From Sphingobacterium sp. BN32 (lineage in GTDB: Bacteria > Bacteroidota > Bacteroidia > Sphingobacteriales > Sphingobacteriaceae), in NCBI RefSeq assembly GCF_030503615.1, contig NZ_CP129963.1, forward strand, positions 992,001 through 1,056,000: a stretch of 64,000 bases of DNA, written 5' to 3'. Within the stretch, counting starts at the first letter, position 1. Every line of letters starts with the position of its first letter. The notes under the pieces are model-generated. The model was not told where the DNA came from. It saw nothing but the letters and a program-made list of their open reading frames with translations, and did no database searches. The position numbers and the translations under genes were made by a program. Positions 1-10,000 of this stretch are shown piece by piece.

Positions 1-921
1 TTAACATATTATCATAGTGAGATACTTGGCAATACTTTTCAAAAGGAAAAGAGCAATATCATCATACTTGTTCTAGCGAACATGGCGGTGTTTGGGACAT
101 TGCTATGGATGCTTTCGGCAAATAATATCTATTTAAGAATTGCCATATTGCTATGTTTTATGGGCGTTTGGTTTACAAAAGATATTGCTGGGAGCTGGAC
201 ATCTGCGATCTGGAACTTTCATCCCAAATTACATTGGTTCTACAACTTTGCATACTTAAAATATCTGTGCATCGTATTGCCGGGCTCTATTTTAGGCGAT
301 CTAATCTGGAAGAATAAGGCTGTTTTTCAAACGGAGTTTTCGGCGTATGAACGGAGATCAACATTTGTATTAGCAATACTTGCGTTCCTATTCGTGGTAT
401 TTCACGTGCTATGCTTATACAAACGTTGGATTGCTCTAGACCTACTAGGACATCTGGTATTCGCAGTTCTTTTCTATCTATTCTTGAAGGATAAAAAAGA
501 TGAGAAAATCGTTTTCTACAAACAGCTAGTTCTCTGTGGTTTTATGTTTTCGACCGTAGGGCTGTTCTTCGAGCCGCTCGATGGCGGTATCAAAAAGGAC
601 CCATCCTCATTTAGCTATTGGTTTATCACAAGTGGATTAGCATTCTTATTTTACTTAACCTGTGATTATCTAGTTACTTTCTGTAAAGACAATATGCTTG
701 TAAATTCCCTGGTTAGATGCGGTCAAAACCCCATGATAGCATATAGTGTTTCAGCATTCTTTATCACGCCAGTTTTGGGACTCTTGCACATCCTTCCTTG
801 GTTAGATCAGCTGGCAGGTAGCAGTCCATATTTGGGTCTTATTAAAACTACAGTTTTTATAACACTGATGATCGCAATTACTGCTTACTGTACAAAGAAA
901 CTATGGTTTTGGCGTTCATAA
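1..921 (+). CDS. NagX/DUF5009-like membrane acyltransferase, 5' end cut by the window
   Basis: The reading frame is open from base 1, so the start lies upstream and about 306 residues are visible. The protein is a multi-pass membrane protein with at least eight hydrophobic segments. It ends in the block GQNPMIAYSV near residue 245, which is typical of the DUF5009/NagX group related to heparan-alpha-glucosaminide N-acetyltransferase. Known members sit in amino-sugar and sialic acid loci and are thought to move acyl groups across the inner membrane. It heads a same-strand run with two esterases, a putative glycosidase and an epimerase. The family is fairly sure; the substrate is unknown. The first in-frame ATG at 82 lies within a hydrophobic stretch and is not the true start. 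Confidence 0.8.
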   Translation, partial: LTYYHSEILGNTFQKEKSNIIILVLANMAVFGTLLWMLSANNIYLRIAILLCFMGVWFTKDIAGSWTSAIWNFHPKLHWFYNFAYLKYLCIVLPGSILGDLIWKNKAVFQTEFSAYERRSTFVLAILAFLFVVFHVLCLYKRWIALDLLGHLVFAVLFYLFLKDKKDEKIVFYKQLVLCGFMFSTVGLFFEPLDGGIKKDPSSFSYWFITSGLAFLFYLTCDYLVTFCKDNMLVNSLVRCGQNPMIAYSVSAFFITPVLGLLHILPWLDQLAGSSPYLGLIKTTVFITLMIAITAYCTKKLWFWRS

Positions 922-952
922 ATAAATAATATACACATTAACGAAATAAGAA

Positions 953-1630
953 ATGAAGTTAAGATATCTCAGTTTACTCCTGCTAGGTTTGTTTAGTAAA
1001 AACTTAAGTGCCCAGGTAGCCATCGACAGCAATTATGTGTTCTCTGGTTATACTGAACGCTTAGCCTTGTTTAACAAAATGCCGATAAAGAAAGGTGCGG
1101 TAATCTTTCTGGGGGATAGCTTGACCGAAGCAGGTCGTTGGGAAGATATTGCGCCAGAATTGCCAATCTTAAACCGTGGGATAAGTGGTGACATCTCTTT
1201 CGGGGTTGTCGCTCGATTGGATGAGATTATTCGTCATAAGCCTAAGAAGCTATTTGTCATGATTGGTGTCAATGATCTGAAAAGAAATGTGCCGGTTGCT
1301 AATATTTTGGAAAATTACACGAAGATCATAAAGAAAGTTCAGGCAGAATCTCCTAAAACGAACATCTATTTGAGCAGTCTTTTGCCTATAAATGATGCGA
1401 AACTGATAGAAGCATTCAAACAGGTTAAGAATGACGATATTCTGAAGATCAATGCAGAGTTGAAGCAAATTGCCACGAAAAACAGGAATGTGACTTTCGT
1501 AGACTTGTATCCCGTAATTGCGGATGAAAAAGGACAGCTCAAAGCAGCTATGACTCCGGATGGAATACACCTCGAAGTTGCAGCTTATATTCCTTATATC
1601 AACTATCTAAAATCTAAAAAACATCTATAA
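953..1630 (+). CDS. Secreted SGNH/GDSL-family esterase (first of a tandem pair)
   Basis: This is a 225-residue exported hydrolase with a signal peptide of about 21 residues ending SAQ. SGNH block I is GDSL at residues 54-57 (nucleophile Ser56). The conserved Gly is in the RGISGD segment near 75-80, block III is GVND at 105-108, and block V is D203-H206 in DGIH. The family removes acyl groups such as O-acetyls from sugars. In this locus a sialate- or sugar-O-acetylesterase role is an inference. Only one base separates it from the next gene, which encodes a paralogue, so the two are almost certainly co-transcribed. Substrate is not readable from sequence. Confidence 0.88.
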   Translation: MKLRYLSLLLLGLFSKNLSAQVAIDSNYVFSGYTERLALFNKMPIKKGAVIFLGDSLTEAGRWEDIAPELPILNRGISGDISFGVVARLDEIIRHKPKKLFVMIGVNDLKRNVPVANILENYTKIIKKVQAESPKTNIYLSSLLPINDAKLIEAFKQVKNDDILKINAELKQIATKNRNVTFVDLYPVIADEKGQLKAAMTPDGIHLEVAAYIPYINYLKSKKHL

Positions 1631-1631
1631 T

Positions 1632-2315
1632 ATGAGAGCTAGTTTTTTATTGCTGACGATCCTGTTATGTTTCAATAAGGGATTTGCGCAGGAGAAAAGA
1701 GATTTGAGTCGTGATAGCTCATATAACAACTGGTATTATGAGTCTCGCGAGAAACTATATCAAGGTCTGAAAAACACTAAAACGGATATTGTTTTCTTTG
1801 GCAATAGCATCACAGAGCGCGGCCCCTGGCAAGAGCTTATTGCGGGAAAAAAGAGAATTGGAAACCGTGGAATTGGTGGGGATAATACCTTCGGGATGAA
1901 AGCACGTATTGCCGATGTTGTTAAGACTAAGCCGAGCAAGATATTTTTGATGATGGGAATAAACGATATTGGTCGTGGATTGCCCACAGAATGGTCCCTT
2001 AAGAATTATGAAGAGGTCATTTTGTCAATCAAAAAGCACAGCCCTAAAACAAAGATCTACGTGCAGAGTACTTTGCCATTGAATGAAGAATTATTAAAAT
2101 ATGATTATCTAAAAGGCAAAGCTCAGTTGATCAGAAACTTAAATGCAGGAATTCAAAGGCTTGCAACAACCTATCAGTTAACTTATGTTGAATTGGGTGA
2201 TGTGCTTGGAGCGAATGATATGCTAAACAAAAACTATACTTCAGATGGAATACATATCAATACGGATGGTTATATCCGTTGGGTGGACTATCTGAAAGCT
2301 AAGAAATATTTATAA
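1632..2315 (+). CDS. Secreted SGNH/GDSL-family esterase (second of a tandem pair)
   Basis: The product is a 227-residue SGNH hydrolase with a signal peptide ending FAQ at residue 20. Block I is GNSI at 57-60 with Ser59 as nucleophile, so Asn replaces the Asp of the classic GDS motif. Block III is GIND at 109-112 and the catalytic Asp/His pair is D205-H208. It is clearly homologous to its upstream neighbour but diverged, which suggests an old tandem duplication with split substrate preference. Its stop overlaps the next start by one base (TAATG), a sign of translational coupling. Function as a glycan O-deacetylase is inferred from family and context. Confidence 0.87.
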   Translation: MRASFLLLTILLCFNKGFAQEKRDLSRDSSYNNWYYESREKLYQGLKNTKTDIVFFGNSITERGPWQELIAGKKRIGNRGIGGDNTFGMKARIADVVKTKPSKIFLMMGINDIGRGLPTEWSLKNYEEVILSIKKHSPKTKIYVQSTLPLNEELLKYDYLKGKAQLIRNLNAGIQRLATTYQLTYVELGDVLGANDMLNKNYTSDGIHINTDGYIRWVDYLKAKKYL

Positions 2316-3250
2316 TGAGAATTACAGGAACTTTTATCGACGAAATTAGCCATGATATTCCCCATCAAAATTGGGGAAGAGCGGAATGGGATCAGGATTT
2401 TGCCCATATGAAATCCATTGGTATTGATACGGTGATTATGATTCGCAGTGGCTATCGTCGTTTCATCACTTACCCGTCTCCATGGTTGCAGAAGGAGTAT
2501 GGCTGCTATGCGCCTAGTGAAGATCTCGTAGAGATGTTTCTTCAATTAGCAGAAAAGCATGGCTTAAAATTCTATTTCGGACTTTACGACAGCGGTCTAT
2601 ACTGGGATTCTGGAAATATGCAGCATGAAATCGACGCTAACCGATATGTCATTGATGAGGTATGGTCAAAATATGGACATTATTCGAGTTTTGGCGGTTG
2701 GTATCTGAGTATGGAAATCAGCAGGAAAACGAAAGGGGCAGCGACCGCGTTCCGCGTATTAGGTGAACAATGTAAGGGGGTGAGTAATAATCTACCAACT
2801 TTGATTTCCCCTTGGATCGACGGAAAAAAAGCTGTTATGGCCTCTTCGGCATCTCTTTCAAAGGCTGATGTTGTTTCGCTGCAAGAACATGAACGCGAAT
2901 GGGATGAAATATTTCATGAAATCCATCATGCAGTAGATGCCGTAGCTTTTCAAGATGGTCACATCGACTATCATGAGCTTGAAGACTTTTTCACCGTAAA
3001 TAAGAAACTTGCAGATCGCTACGGAATGCAATGCTGGACGAATGCTGAATCGTTCGATAGAGACATGCCGATAAAATTCCTGCCGATAAAATTTGAAAAA
3101 CTAAGACTAAAGTTAGAAGCCGCGCGTAAAGCTGGATACGATAAAGCAATTACGTTCGAGTTCTCGCATTTTATGAGCCCACAGTCTGCGTACTTACAGG
3201 CTGGACATTTATTTAACCGCTATAAAGAATATTTAGAAAAATTGAAATAA
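2315..3250 (+). CDS. DUF4434-type putative glycoside hydrolase
   Basis: The protein has 311 residues and no obvious signal peptide. It begins MRITGTFIDEISHDIP and has the TIM-barrel pattern of DUF4434 proteins: an early ITGTF strand, an FYFGLYDSG strand near residue 90 and an AFQDG strand near 210. DUF4434 members are assigned to glycosidase-like clans but few are characterised. It is coupled by one base to the upstream esterase gene and followed 9 bases later by the epimerase gene, so it is part of the same operon. It may act on a sugar intermediate in the cytoplasm, because no export signal is visible. The exact reaction is unknown. Confidence 0.7.
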   Translation: MRITGTFIDEISHDIPHQNWGRAEWDQDFAHMKSIGIDTVIMIRSGYRRFITYPSPWLQKEYGCYAPSEDLVEMFLQLAEKHGLKFYFGLYDSGLYWDSGNMQHEIDANRYVIDEVWSKYGHYSSFGGWYLSMEISRKTKGAATAFRVLGEQCKGVSNNLPTLISPWIDGKKAVMASSASLSKADVVSLQEHEREWDEIFHEIHHAVDAVAFQDGHIDYHELEDFFTVNKKLADRYGMQCWTNAESFDRDMPIKFLPIKFEKLRLKLEAARKAGYDKAITFEFSHFMSPQSAYLQAGHLFNRYKEYLEKLK

Positions 3251-3259
3251 GCAAAAGAT

Positions 3260-4435
3260 ATGATGGATTTTGTGAATAAATATAAACAGGAATTGCTGCA
3301 GAATGTCCTCCCGTTTTGGACGAAGAACTCGAACGATAAGGAATACGGGGGTTTTTTCACCTGTTTAGACCGTGAGGGGGGAGTGTTTGATACGGATAAA
3401 TTTATGTGGTTGCAGGGTCGCCAAATCTGGACGATGGCAACCATGTACAACGAAGTTGAAGCTAAGGCAGAATGGAAGGAGATGGCGCTTCAGGGAGCAG
3501 AATTTATCCTAAAGAATGGTCGCGATGAAAATGGCGACTGGTATTTTGCTTTAGACCGCTACGGGAAACCTTTAGTTCAACCTTATAATATATTCTCTGA
3601 TTGTTTCGCAACAATGGGTTTGGCTGCGCTTTACAAAATCGAGAAAAATGATCAATACGCTGACGTTGCTGTCAGTACGTTTAACCGCATTCTCGAACGT
3701 AGAGATAATCCAAAAGGAAAATACAATAAACAGTATCCAAACTCGCGCTCATTAAAAGGATTTTCATTGCCGATGATTCTAAGCAATCTAGCGCTTGAGT
3801 TGGAACATATCATTGACAAGCAAACCGTTGATCAGCTAATTGACGAGGTGATGCATGAAGTCATGGACGTTTTCTACCAGAAGGATACCGGATTGATTAT
3901 GGAGAGCGTGAATCTTGACGGTTCTTTTTCCGATACGTTCGAAGGAAGGTTAGTCAATCCAGGTCACATCATTGAAGCCATGTGGTTTATGATGGATCTT
4001 GCTATCCGAAGAGAAGATGCTGATTTAATGAACCGTTGTATTGATATCGCTATTCGAGCGTTGAACTATGGCTGGGACCAACAATACGGCGGTATCTTGT
4101 ATTTCAAAGATATTTTAGATAAGCCTTTGCTACAGCTGGAATGGGACCAAAAGCTATGGTGGGTGCATTTAGAAGCGCTCGTATGTATGGCGAAAGGATA
4201 TGCCTATACCGGCAGAAAAGATTGTAAGGAATGGTTCGAAAAGCTAGACGAATATTCTTTTAGCAGATTTAGCGACCCAACCTATGGAGAGTGGTATGGC
4301 TATTTAAATAGACAAGGCGAACCTTTGTTGACATTAAAAGGCGGGAAATGGAAAGGCTGTTTCCATGTGCCTAGAGCATTGTATAAGATATACAGCACAC
4401 TGGAGCAAACAGAAAATGCCTTGTTCGTGCGATAA
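3260..4435 (+). CDS. N-acylglucosamine 2-epimerase (AGE) family protein
   Basis: This 391-residue protein matches the AGE family (alpha/alpha six-barrel) in length and motifs. Visible motifs are GGFFTCLDR near residue 30, WLQGRQIW near 50, NPGHIIEAMW near 235, a KLWWVHLEAL block near 300 and CFHVPRAL near 375. The His residues in the last three blocks fit the epimerase active site. In Bacteroidota sialic acid loci the enzyme turns ManNAc into GlcNAc after NanA cleavage, which fits the aldolase gene downstream. Related families include cellobiose and mannose epimerases, so ManNAc specificity is inferred. Two adjacent ATGs (3260, 3263) can start it. A strong terminator follows. Confidence 0.85.
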   Translation: MMDFVNKYKQELLQNVLPFWTKNSNDKEYGGFFTCLDREGGVFDTDKFMWLQGRQIWTMATMYNEVEAKAEWKEMALQGAEFILKNGRDENGDWYFALDRYGKPLVQPYNIFSDCFATMGLAALYKIEKNDQYADVAVSTFNRILERRDNPKGKYNKQYPNSRSLKGFSLPMILSNLALELEHIIDKQTVDQLIDEVMHEVMDVFYQKDTGLIMESVNLDGSFSDTFEGRLVNPGHIIEAMWFMMDLAIRREDADLMNRCIDIAIRALNYGWDQQYGGILYFKDILDKPLLQLEWDQKLWWVHLEALVCMAKGYAYTGRKDCKEWFEKLDEYSFSRFSDPTYGEWYGYLNRQGEPLLTLKGGKWKGCFHVPRALYKIYSTLEQTENALFVR

Positions 4436-4470
4436 TTTTCACTCACATAAGTTTAATTAGTTTTCAATGA

Positions 4471-4502
4471 AATCCCCGAGCTACCATCGGGGATTTTTTT
4501 TT
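4471..4502 (+). terminator. Rho-independent terminator after the epimerase gene
   Basis: A perfect 9-bp stem (AATCCCCGA / TCGGGGATT) with a 7-base loop runs straight into nine T residues. It closes the first operon and separates it from the bestrophin gene. Confidence 0.92.
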
Positions 4503-4624
4503 CTGAAAGTGTCTGTTTTCAAATGCCCTCAAAACCTGCTCTTATCGTATCCCTAACTGTATTTTCCATCAAAAAGATGGTATATTTGGTTTTATCAAAT
4601 CACATTACCGAGGAGAGGAGAGTT

Positions 4625-5548
4625 ATGATCATACGTAAAAAGGAAAATTGGTTCAGAATGTTGTTTATTTGGGAAGGTTCTGTTCTTCCGCATGTATTGC
4701 CTCGTCTTCTTTTACTGTTTTGTCTGTCGGTGGCCATTGTCTATTTTCATGGAACATTATTAAGCTATAAAGTACCGCTAGACGCAACACCATTTACTTT
4801 ATTTGGGTTTGTATTAGCCTTATTCCTCGGCTTCCGTAATAATGCAAGTTATGAGCGATTTTGGGAGGGTAGAAAACTTTGGGGCTCCTTATTAAATGTT
4901 TCCAGAGCACTGACGCGTCAGGTTGCGACATTAACCAACGGTAAGATCAGCCAAAATGAATTACTAACCTTCGTTCGTATAAACTCTGCCTTTAATTACG
5001 CACTCAAACACCAGCTACGTGGTACCGATGCCAGCAGCGATCTTGAATCCCGATTATCTCCGGAGCTGTTCGCAATTGCGAAAGCGTCAAAGTATAAGCC
5101 AGCAGTAATCATGCAGTTTATGGGGGAATGTATACAAGATCTAAAGCGAAGAGAGATAATCGACAGTATTCAGCAAGCTCGAATAGACCAAAATCTCGAT
5201 AAGCTCTCCGATATTCTAGGCGGCTGTGAAAGAATCGCTTCAACGCCAATTCCGTTCAGTTATTCCGTGTTGCTTCACCGTACCGTTTATATTTATTGCT
5301 TCTTACTTCCTTTTGGATTGGTCGACAGCTTAAGCTGGTTTACCCCCTTTATTGTTTCATTTATCGCTTATACATTCGTTGCCTTTGAAGCCATTGCCGA
5401 TGAAATCGAAGAGCCTTTTGGAAATGAAGCCAACGACCTTGCCCTAAGTACAATGAGCAAAATGATTGAAGAAACCTGTTTGGAAATGTCAGGAAAGCCT
5501 GTCGATAGAAACAATTCTCTTGATGTGCGTGTAAATGTGATACATTAG
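4625..5548 (+). CDS. Bestrophin-like channel family membrane protein (UPF0187)
   Basis: The predicted protein has 307 residues. I place the start at 4625 because a purine-rich AGGAGAGGAG site lies just upstream and bacterial homologues begin near IIRKKENWFRM. An ATG at 4523 would add 34 poorly conserved residues. Visible family features are two N-terminal membrane segments after ENWFRMLF, the block GFRNNASYERFWEGRKLWG near residues 65-85, and a second pair of membrane segments near 215-260 followed by EEPFG. Bacterial bestrophins are pentameric ion channels. The gene stands alone between a terminator and a long spacer, so a link to the sugar locus is only positional. Confidence 0.87.
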   Translation: MIIRKKENWFRMLFIWEGSVLPHVLPRLLLLFCLSVAIVYFHGTLLSYKVPLDATPFTLFGFVLALFLGFRNNASYERFWEGRKLWGSLLNVSRALTRQVATLTNGKISQNELLTFVRINSAFNYALKHQLRGTDASSDLESRLSPELFAIAKASKYKPAVIMQFMGECIQDLKRREIIDSIQQARIDQNLDKLSDILGGCERIASTPIPFSYSVLLHRTVYIYCFLLPFGLVDSLSWFTPFIVSFIAYTFVAFEAIADEIEEPFGNEANDLALSTMSKMIEETCLEMSGKPVDRNNSLDVRVNVIH

Positions 5549-6074
5549 GAGGAGAAGCTTCCAGCAAGTTCTCTATCACATAGATTATTGTTGATAATTT
5601 ACCATTCTTCTTCTTTTATTTTTCCAACTATATGGAAGCTTAGCTGCTTTTCGGAAGCTTCTCTAAAGATTTTTACCTTGCTTGGTATTCACGCATGCCA
5701 TGTTTTGTCGATATTAACAATCAGATCGTTGAACTAACGATGATCATCGCCGTTACATAGTTTTAACGATTCTATCGAAGAGGAGGAAGTGATACGGTGC
5801 CTAGCCCTGGAAACCGCTGCCCTCCGGAAAAGAAACAAAGAGCGAAATAATTCGTCCTACAAGAAACTTTGAAAACCTCATCAGGCAAGTTTAATCCTGT
5901 TCCGAGTTTGCGTTATTGATTGCTTATACGCTTGCCGACTTGTCTTCACTACAACCGGAATACTCACCGAATTATTTTCTATTTCATTTTTTTATTTGAA
6001 AAGCTTCTTTATATTTACATATGTAATACATATTAACGTATTGCGATAGCCAATAAAATTAAAAATACTTATAA
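5549..6074. other. Long intergenic region upstream of the aldolase-SusCD unit
   Basis: No convincing gene is visible in these 526 bases. The hexamer-containing word GAAGCTT (or its near form) recurs at about 5558, 5635, 5653 and 5999. The middle part (about 5770-5890) is more GC-rich than the rest and could be a transcribed leader or a decayed gene, but it fits no riboswitch consensus I know. The 3' end holds the operator at 6019-6033 and the expected promoter for the downstream operon. Confidence 0.5.
6019..6033. promoter_or_regulatory. Operator palindrome before the aldolase-SusCD operon (GntR/FadR-type)
   Basis: ATATGTA-A-TACATAT is a perfect 7-1-7 inverted repeat whose core GT-N3-AC fits the FadR-subfamily pattern. 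It lies 41 bases before the aldolase start. It shares 18 of 19 bases (including the following TAAC) with the site before the sialidase-like gene, so the regulator encoded at 12034-12723 is the likely binder. Confidence 0.8.
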
Positions 6075-6977
6075 ATGAATAATCAAACGCAATTTAGTGG
6101 CTTATGGCCAGCACTATTTACGCCTGTAGGTGCCAACGAACGACCTAATTTCGACCAGTTGGAAAAGTTATGTGATACATTAGTAAGAGAAAATGTAGAT
6201 GGACTTTATGTCTTAGGTTCCACGGGTCAAGGCATTTTGTTTAGTGACGAGGACAGAAAACAAGTGCTAGAAACGGTAATTGCAACTGTAAATGCTCGAA
6301 TTCCGGTCATGGTACAGGTCGGAACCTTGGCAACTAGAGATGCATGTAAATTGGCAGAGCATGCTGCTACTGTCGGCGCGTCGGCGGTGTCATCGGTAGG
6401 CCCAATCTATTTCGGCGGTGGAGCGAAGATGGCCATACAGCATTATTCGGAGATTGCCAAAGCAGGTCAACTGCCATTCTTTCCATACCAGCTAGGAAAC
6501 AATTCTATCCCTGGAAACTTCGAGGATTTCATCGCTGCAGTATTAGAAATACCATTTATTGAAGGGATGAAGCTGACGACTGGAAATATGTTGGAAATCA
6601 GTCGAATCCATAACATCGCTGGAGATAAGCTCAAACTTTTCAGCGGTGCCGATGAATTGATCTGTCAAGCTGCGCTTTCAGGAACGGTAGGCGCGATCGG
6701 CACATTTTACAACTTGTGGGGTGCCGAGTGCAAACACGTATTGAACAGTTTTAAATCAGGCGATTTTGAGCTGGCAAGACGATTTATGCTGGAATTCCAA
6801 CGTATAATCGAATATGTTCTTCCAAATATCTGGACCTTCCTGAGAGTGGCTATGAAACAGAAATATCAGATTGATATCGGTGATACCGTCGCTCCATTAG
6901 CAAAAGGGCAAGCGGATTGGAACGAAGCAGAAGTCGCCAAAATCCTAGATCAACTGGCACATACGTTAAAAGAATAA
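6075..6977 (+). CDS. DapA/NanA-family aldolase, probable N-acetylneuraminate lyase-like enzyme
   Basis: This 300-residue (beta/alpha)8 class I aldolase has the family signature GSTGQG at residues 48-53, Tyr138 in FFPYQLGN and the Schiff-base lysine Lys166 in EGMKLTT. NanA enzymes split sialic acids into pyruvate and an N-acylmannosamine. DHDPS-family relatives act on other 2-keto-3-deoxy acids, so the substrate is inferred from its neighbours: epimerase, sialidase-like protein and mutarotase. It leads an operon with susC (53 bases downstream) and susD. The operator palindrome 41 bases upstream suggests substrate-dependent derepression. The family is certain, but Neu5Ac as substrate is only one option. 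Confidence 0.85.
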   Translation: MNNQTQFSGLWPALFTPVGANERPNFDQLEKLCDTLVRENVDGLYVLGSTGQGILFSDEDRKQVLETVIATVNARIPVMVQVGTLATRDACKLAEHAATVGASAVSSVGPIYFGGGAKMAIQHYSEIAKAGQLPFFPYQLGNNSIPGNFEDFIAAVLEIPFIEGMKLTTGNMLEISRIHNIAGDKLKLFSGADELICQAALSGTVGAIGTFYNLWGAECKHVLNSFKSGDFELARRFMLEFQRIIEYVLPNIWTFLRVAMKQKYQIDIGDTVAPLAKGQADWNEAEVAKILDQLAHTLKE

Positions 6978-7030
6978 CCTTGATAACCTAAAGAAATAAC
7001 CAATAAGAAATAAACTCAAAAAAATGAATT

Positions 7031-10000
7031 ATGAAAATCAATGAGAAGTTTTACAAATCAACACTCACATTTTTCCTCTTCATTCTCGCAAATTTCGCGT
7101 TTGCTCAATCTCCTATTAAGGGGCGAGTGACCGATGAAAGTGGCGCTCCATTGTCAGGCGTCACAGTAACTGAGAAAGGGACGACGAATGCAACGGCAAC
7201 GGACGACGGCGGAGCATACACGTTAACCGTACGTTCAAACGCTGCGATTTTAGTTTTCAACTATATTGGAAAGCAGCTGAAAGAGTTGCCCGTTGCTGGT
7301 CAGACGACGATCAATGCGACACTAGTTGCTGATGATAATAAAGTGGACGAAGTCGTGGTGATTGGCTATGGAACACAATCTAGGGAAACATTAACCACCT
7401 CGGTTTCTAAACTAGACAAAAAGGTATTGGAGAATGTTCCTTTTGCTAACGTTGCTAGTGCCTTGCAAGGGACCTTACCAGGAGTGCGCGTTCAAAGCAC
7501 TTCGGGTCAACCGGGAGCTGCACCAAGAGTAATCGTTAGAGGGGGAACATCCATTAACAATCCCAATGGTGCAACGCCTCTATATATTGTGGATGGAATC
7601 CTGCGTTCCGATATCAACAACATTAACTCCAATGATATCGAATCATTACAGGTATTGAAAGATGCTGCATCTACCGCCATTTACGGGGCTCGCGGTGCTA
7701 ATGGCGTCGTCCTGATTACAACAAAATCCGGCAAGGAAGGTCGTGTTCAGGTGGATTACGGCTATGACCGTGGATTCTCTAATCTACAGGAGAAATTTGC
7801 CTTGTTGGGCGGCCGTGACTACATCTATTTTCAACGTTTGGGAATTGCGGCTAGAGCAAATCAAGACCCAAGTCAACTAACAAAATTAGGCTTGGCAACG
7901 AGCGGTGGTGCGGGTAACGACTTGACAAAGAACACAGCGTTCACAACTCAATACTTGTCCGAGGCAAATAAGCATAAGTTGAACGAAGGATGGGAGAGTA
8001 TGCCAGATCCGATCGATCCCTCAAGAACGATCATTTTTAAAAGCACGGACTATCAAGACGTGTTATTTAACACTGGTCATACCAACAATCATAACTTGAG
8101 CTTTGCAGGGGGCAGTGAGAAAGCAAGATTCAACCTGGGCATGGGATATCTGGATAATGGTGGGATTGCACTGGATACCGATTACAAAAGACTTTCTGTA
8201 AATCTCAATGGAGAAGTACAGGCCGCGGAAAATGTAACGGTATTTGGTCGATTGCTGTATTCTAATATGCGGAACAAAGCGGTATTTGGGACAGAGAATA
8301 ATATGTTCGGACGTTCTTTAGCATTAACGCCGGTAGCGAAGTATACTTTCGAGGATGGAACATTAGCGCCGGGTATCGGTAGCTCAATCGGGAATCCAGA
8401 GTATTACTTAGAACGGATTGATTCTAAAAACAGCAATGATAATCTAACGATCTCTGTTGGTGCCAAGTGGGACATCCTTCCTGGACTTAATTTCGCTCCT
8501 CAGTTTTCGCTATATCAGGTGACTACCGATAACCGCTTCTTTCAACAATCCTATTACAATGGGGTGAGTACTTTTGTAGACTCGCGCGACGCGAGTGCAG
8601 GGTTCACAAAATTGCAGCAACATCAAGCAGACGGGGTATTCTCATACAATAAAAGCTTCCTCGATAAGCATGAGATTGAAGCTAAACTTGGATTCTCATT
8701 CTATCAAACAACAAACTCGAGCATTGCCGCTGCAGGAAGGAAAGCAGCGACCGATCTTATTCCTACACTAAATGGAGCGGCAGAAGCCGTTTCGGTCGGA
8801 GGAACAGAAACGCAAATGCGTATAATTGGTTATTTCACAAGAATAAATTACAATTATTTACAAAAATATTTACTCTCTTTCAATCTTCGCTATGACGGAG
8901 CGTCGAACCTAGGGAATAAGAAATGGGGCTTTTTCCCAGGGATTTCCGCAGGTTGGAATGTGCATAATGAGCCATTCTGGGCGGATATTAAAAACACCAT
9001 GTCGCAATTTAAGTTAAGAGCAAGTTATGGTGTCAATGGCAACATCGGTGCCTTAGGTCCATATGATGCGCAAGGGCAATACAGTGTAGGACAGCGCTAC
9101 GCTGGTTCGGCTGCTATTATGAATAATACGCTTGCTAATCCGGAATTGACCTGGGAAGAATCCAAAACCTTGAATTTCGGTGCTGATATGGGATTCCTGA
9201 ACGGGCGATTGAACTTAATGGTCGATGTGTACCGAAGAGTTACCGATAATTTGTTAACAAGTATGTCTCTTCCGCATTCAACCGGATTTGCAAGCATTCT
9301 TACCAATTTGGGAAGTTTAGAAAATAAAGGCGTCGAGCTAGAGCTTACCGCTAGAGTCCTCCCAGACAATTCTCCACTACGTTGGGACATTTCTCTAAAT
9401 TCTGCAAAGGTCAAAAACAAAATCCTAAGTCTACCGTCAAATGGTGTGGAATTTAACCGTATCGGTGGAGACTATGTTTATGTGCCGTCAAAAGGTGACT
9501 ACGCGTGGGTAGGAGGATTGCAAGAAGGGGGTAAACCGGGAGACCTCTATGCCTACCATCAACTTGGCATCTATGCAACCGATGAGGAAGCAGCAAAAGG
9601 ACCTAAAGATTTAATCGTGCCGCTTTCCGATAAGACGAAATTTGGAGGTGATGTAAATTGGGAAGATATTGACGGTAATGGCGAAATCGATTCTAGAGAC
9701 AGAGTGTTCGTCGGAAATATCTATCCAACTTGGACCGGTGGTTTCACCAACTCTTTCGCTTACAAAAATGTAGGCCTGTCGGTACGCATGGATTACACAA
9801 CCGGCCATACGATCTACAACTACACCCTGGCAACAAGCATCGGTCAGTTTCAAGGAGAAAATGGACTTTCAACCTTAATGCTTGATTCATGGCAAAAACA
9901 AGGTGATGTAACGGATATTCCGCGCGCATACTGGGCAGACCAACAAGCAAGAAGTAATATCTTCAGAGGAAACTCTTATTACTATGAAAAAGGTGATTAT

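Noticed and set aside
5770..5890. Possible riboswitch-like GC-rich block
   Set aside because: It does not match the conserved cores of the cobalamin, TPP or other riboswitches I can recall.
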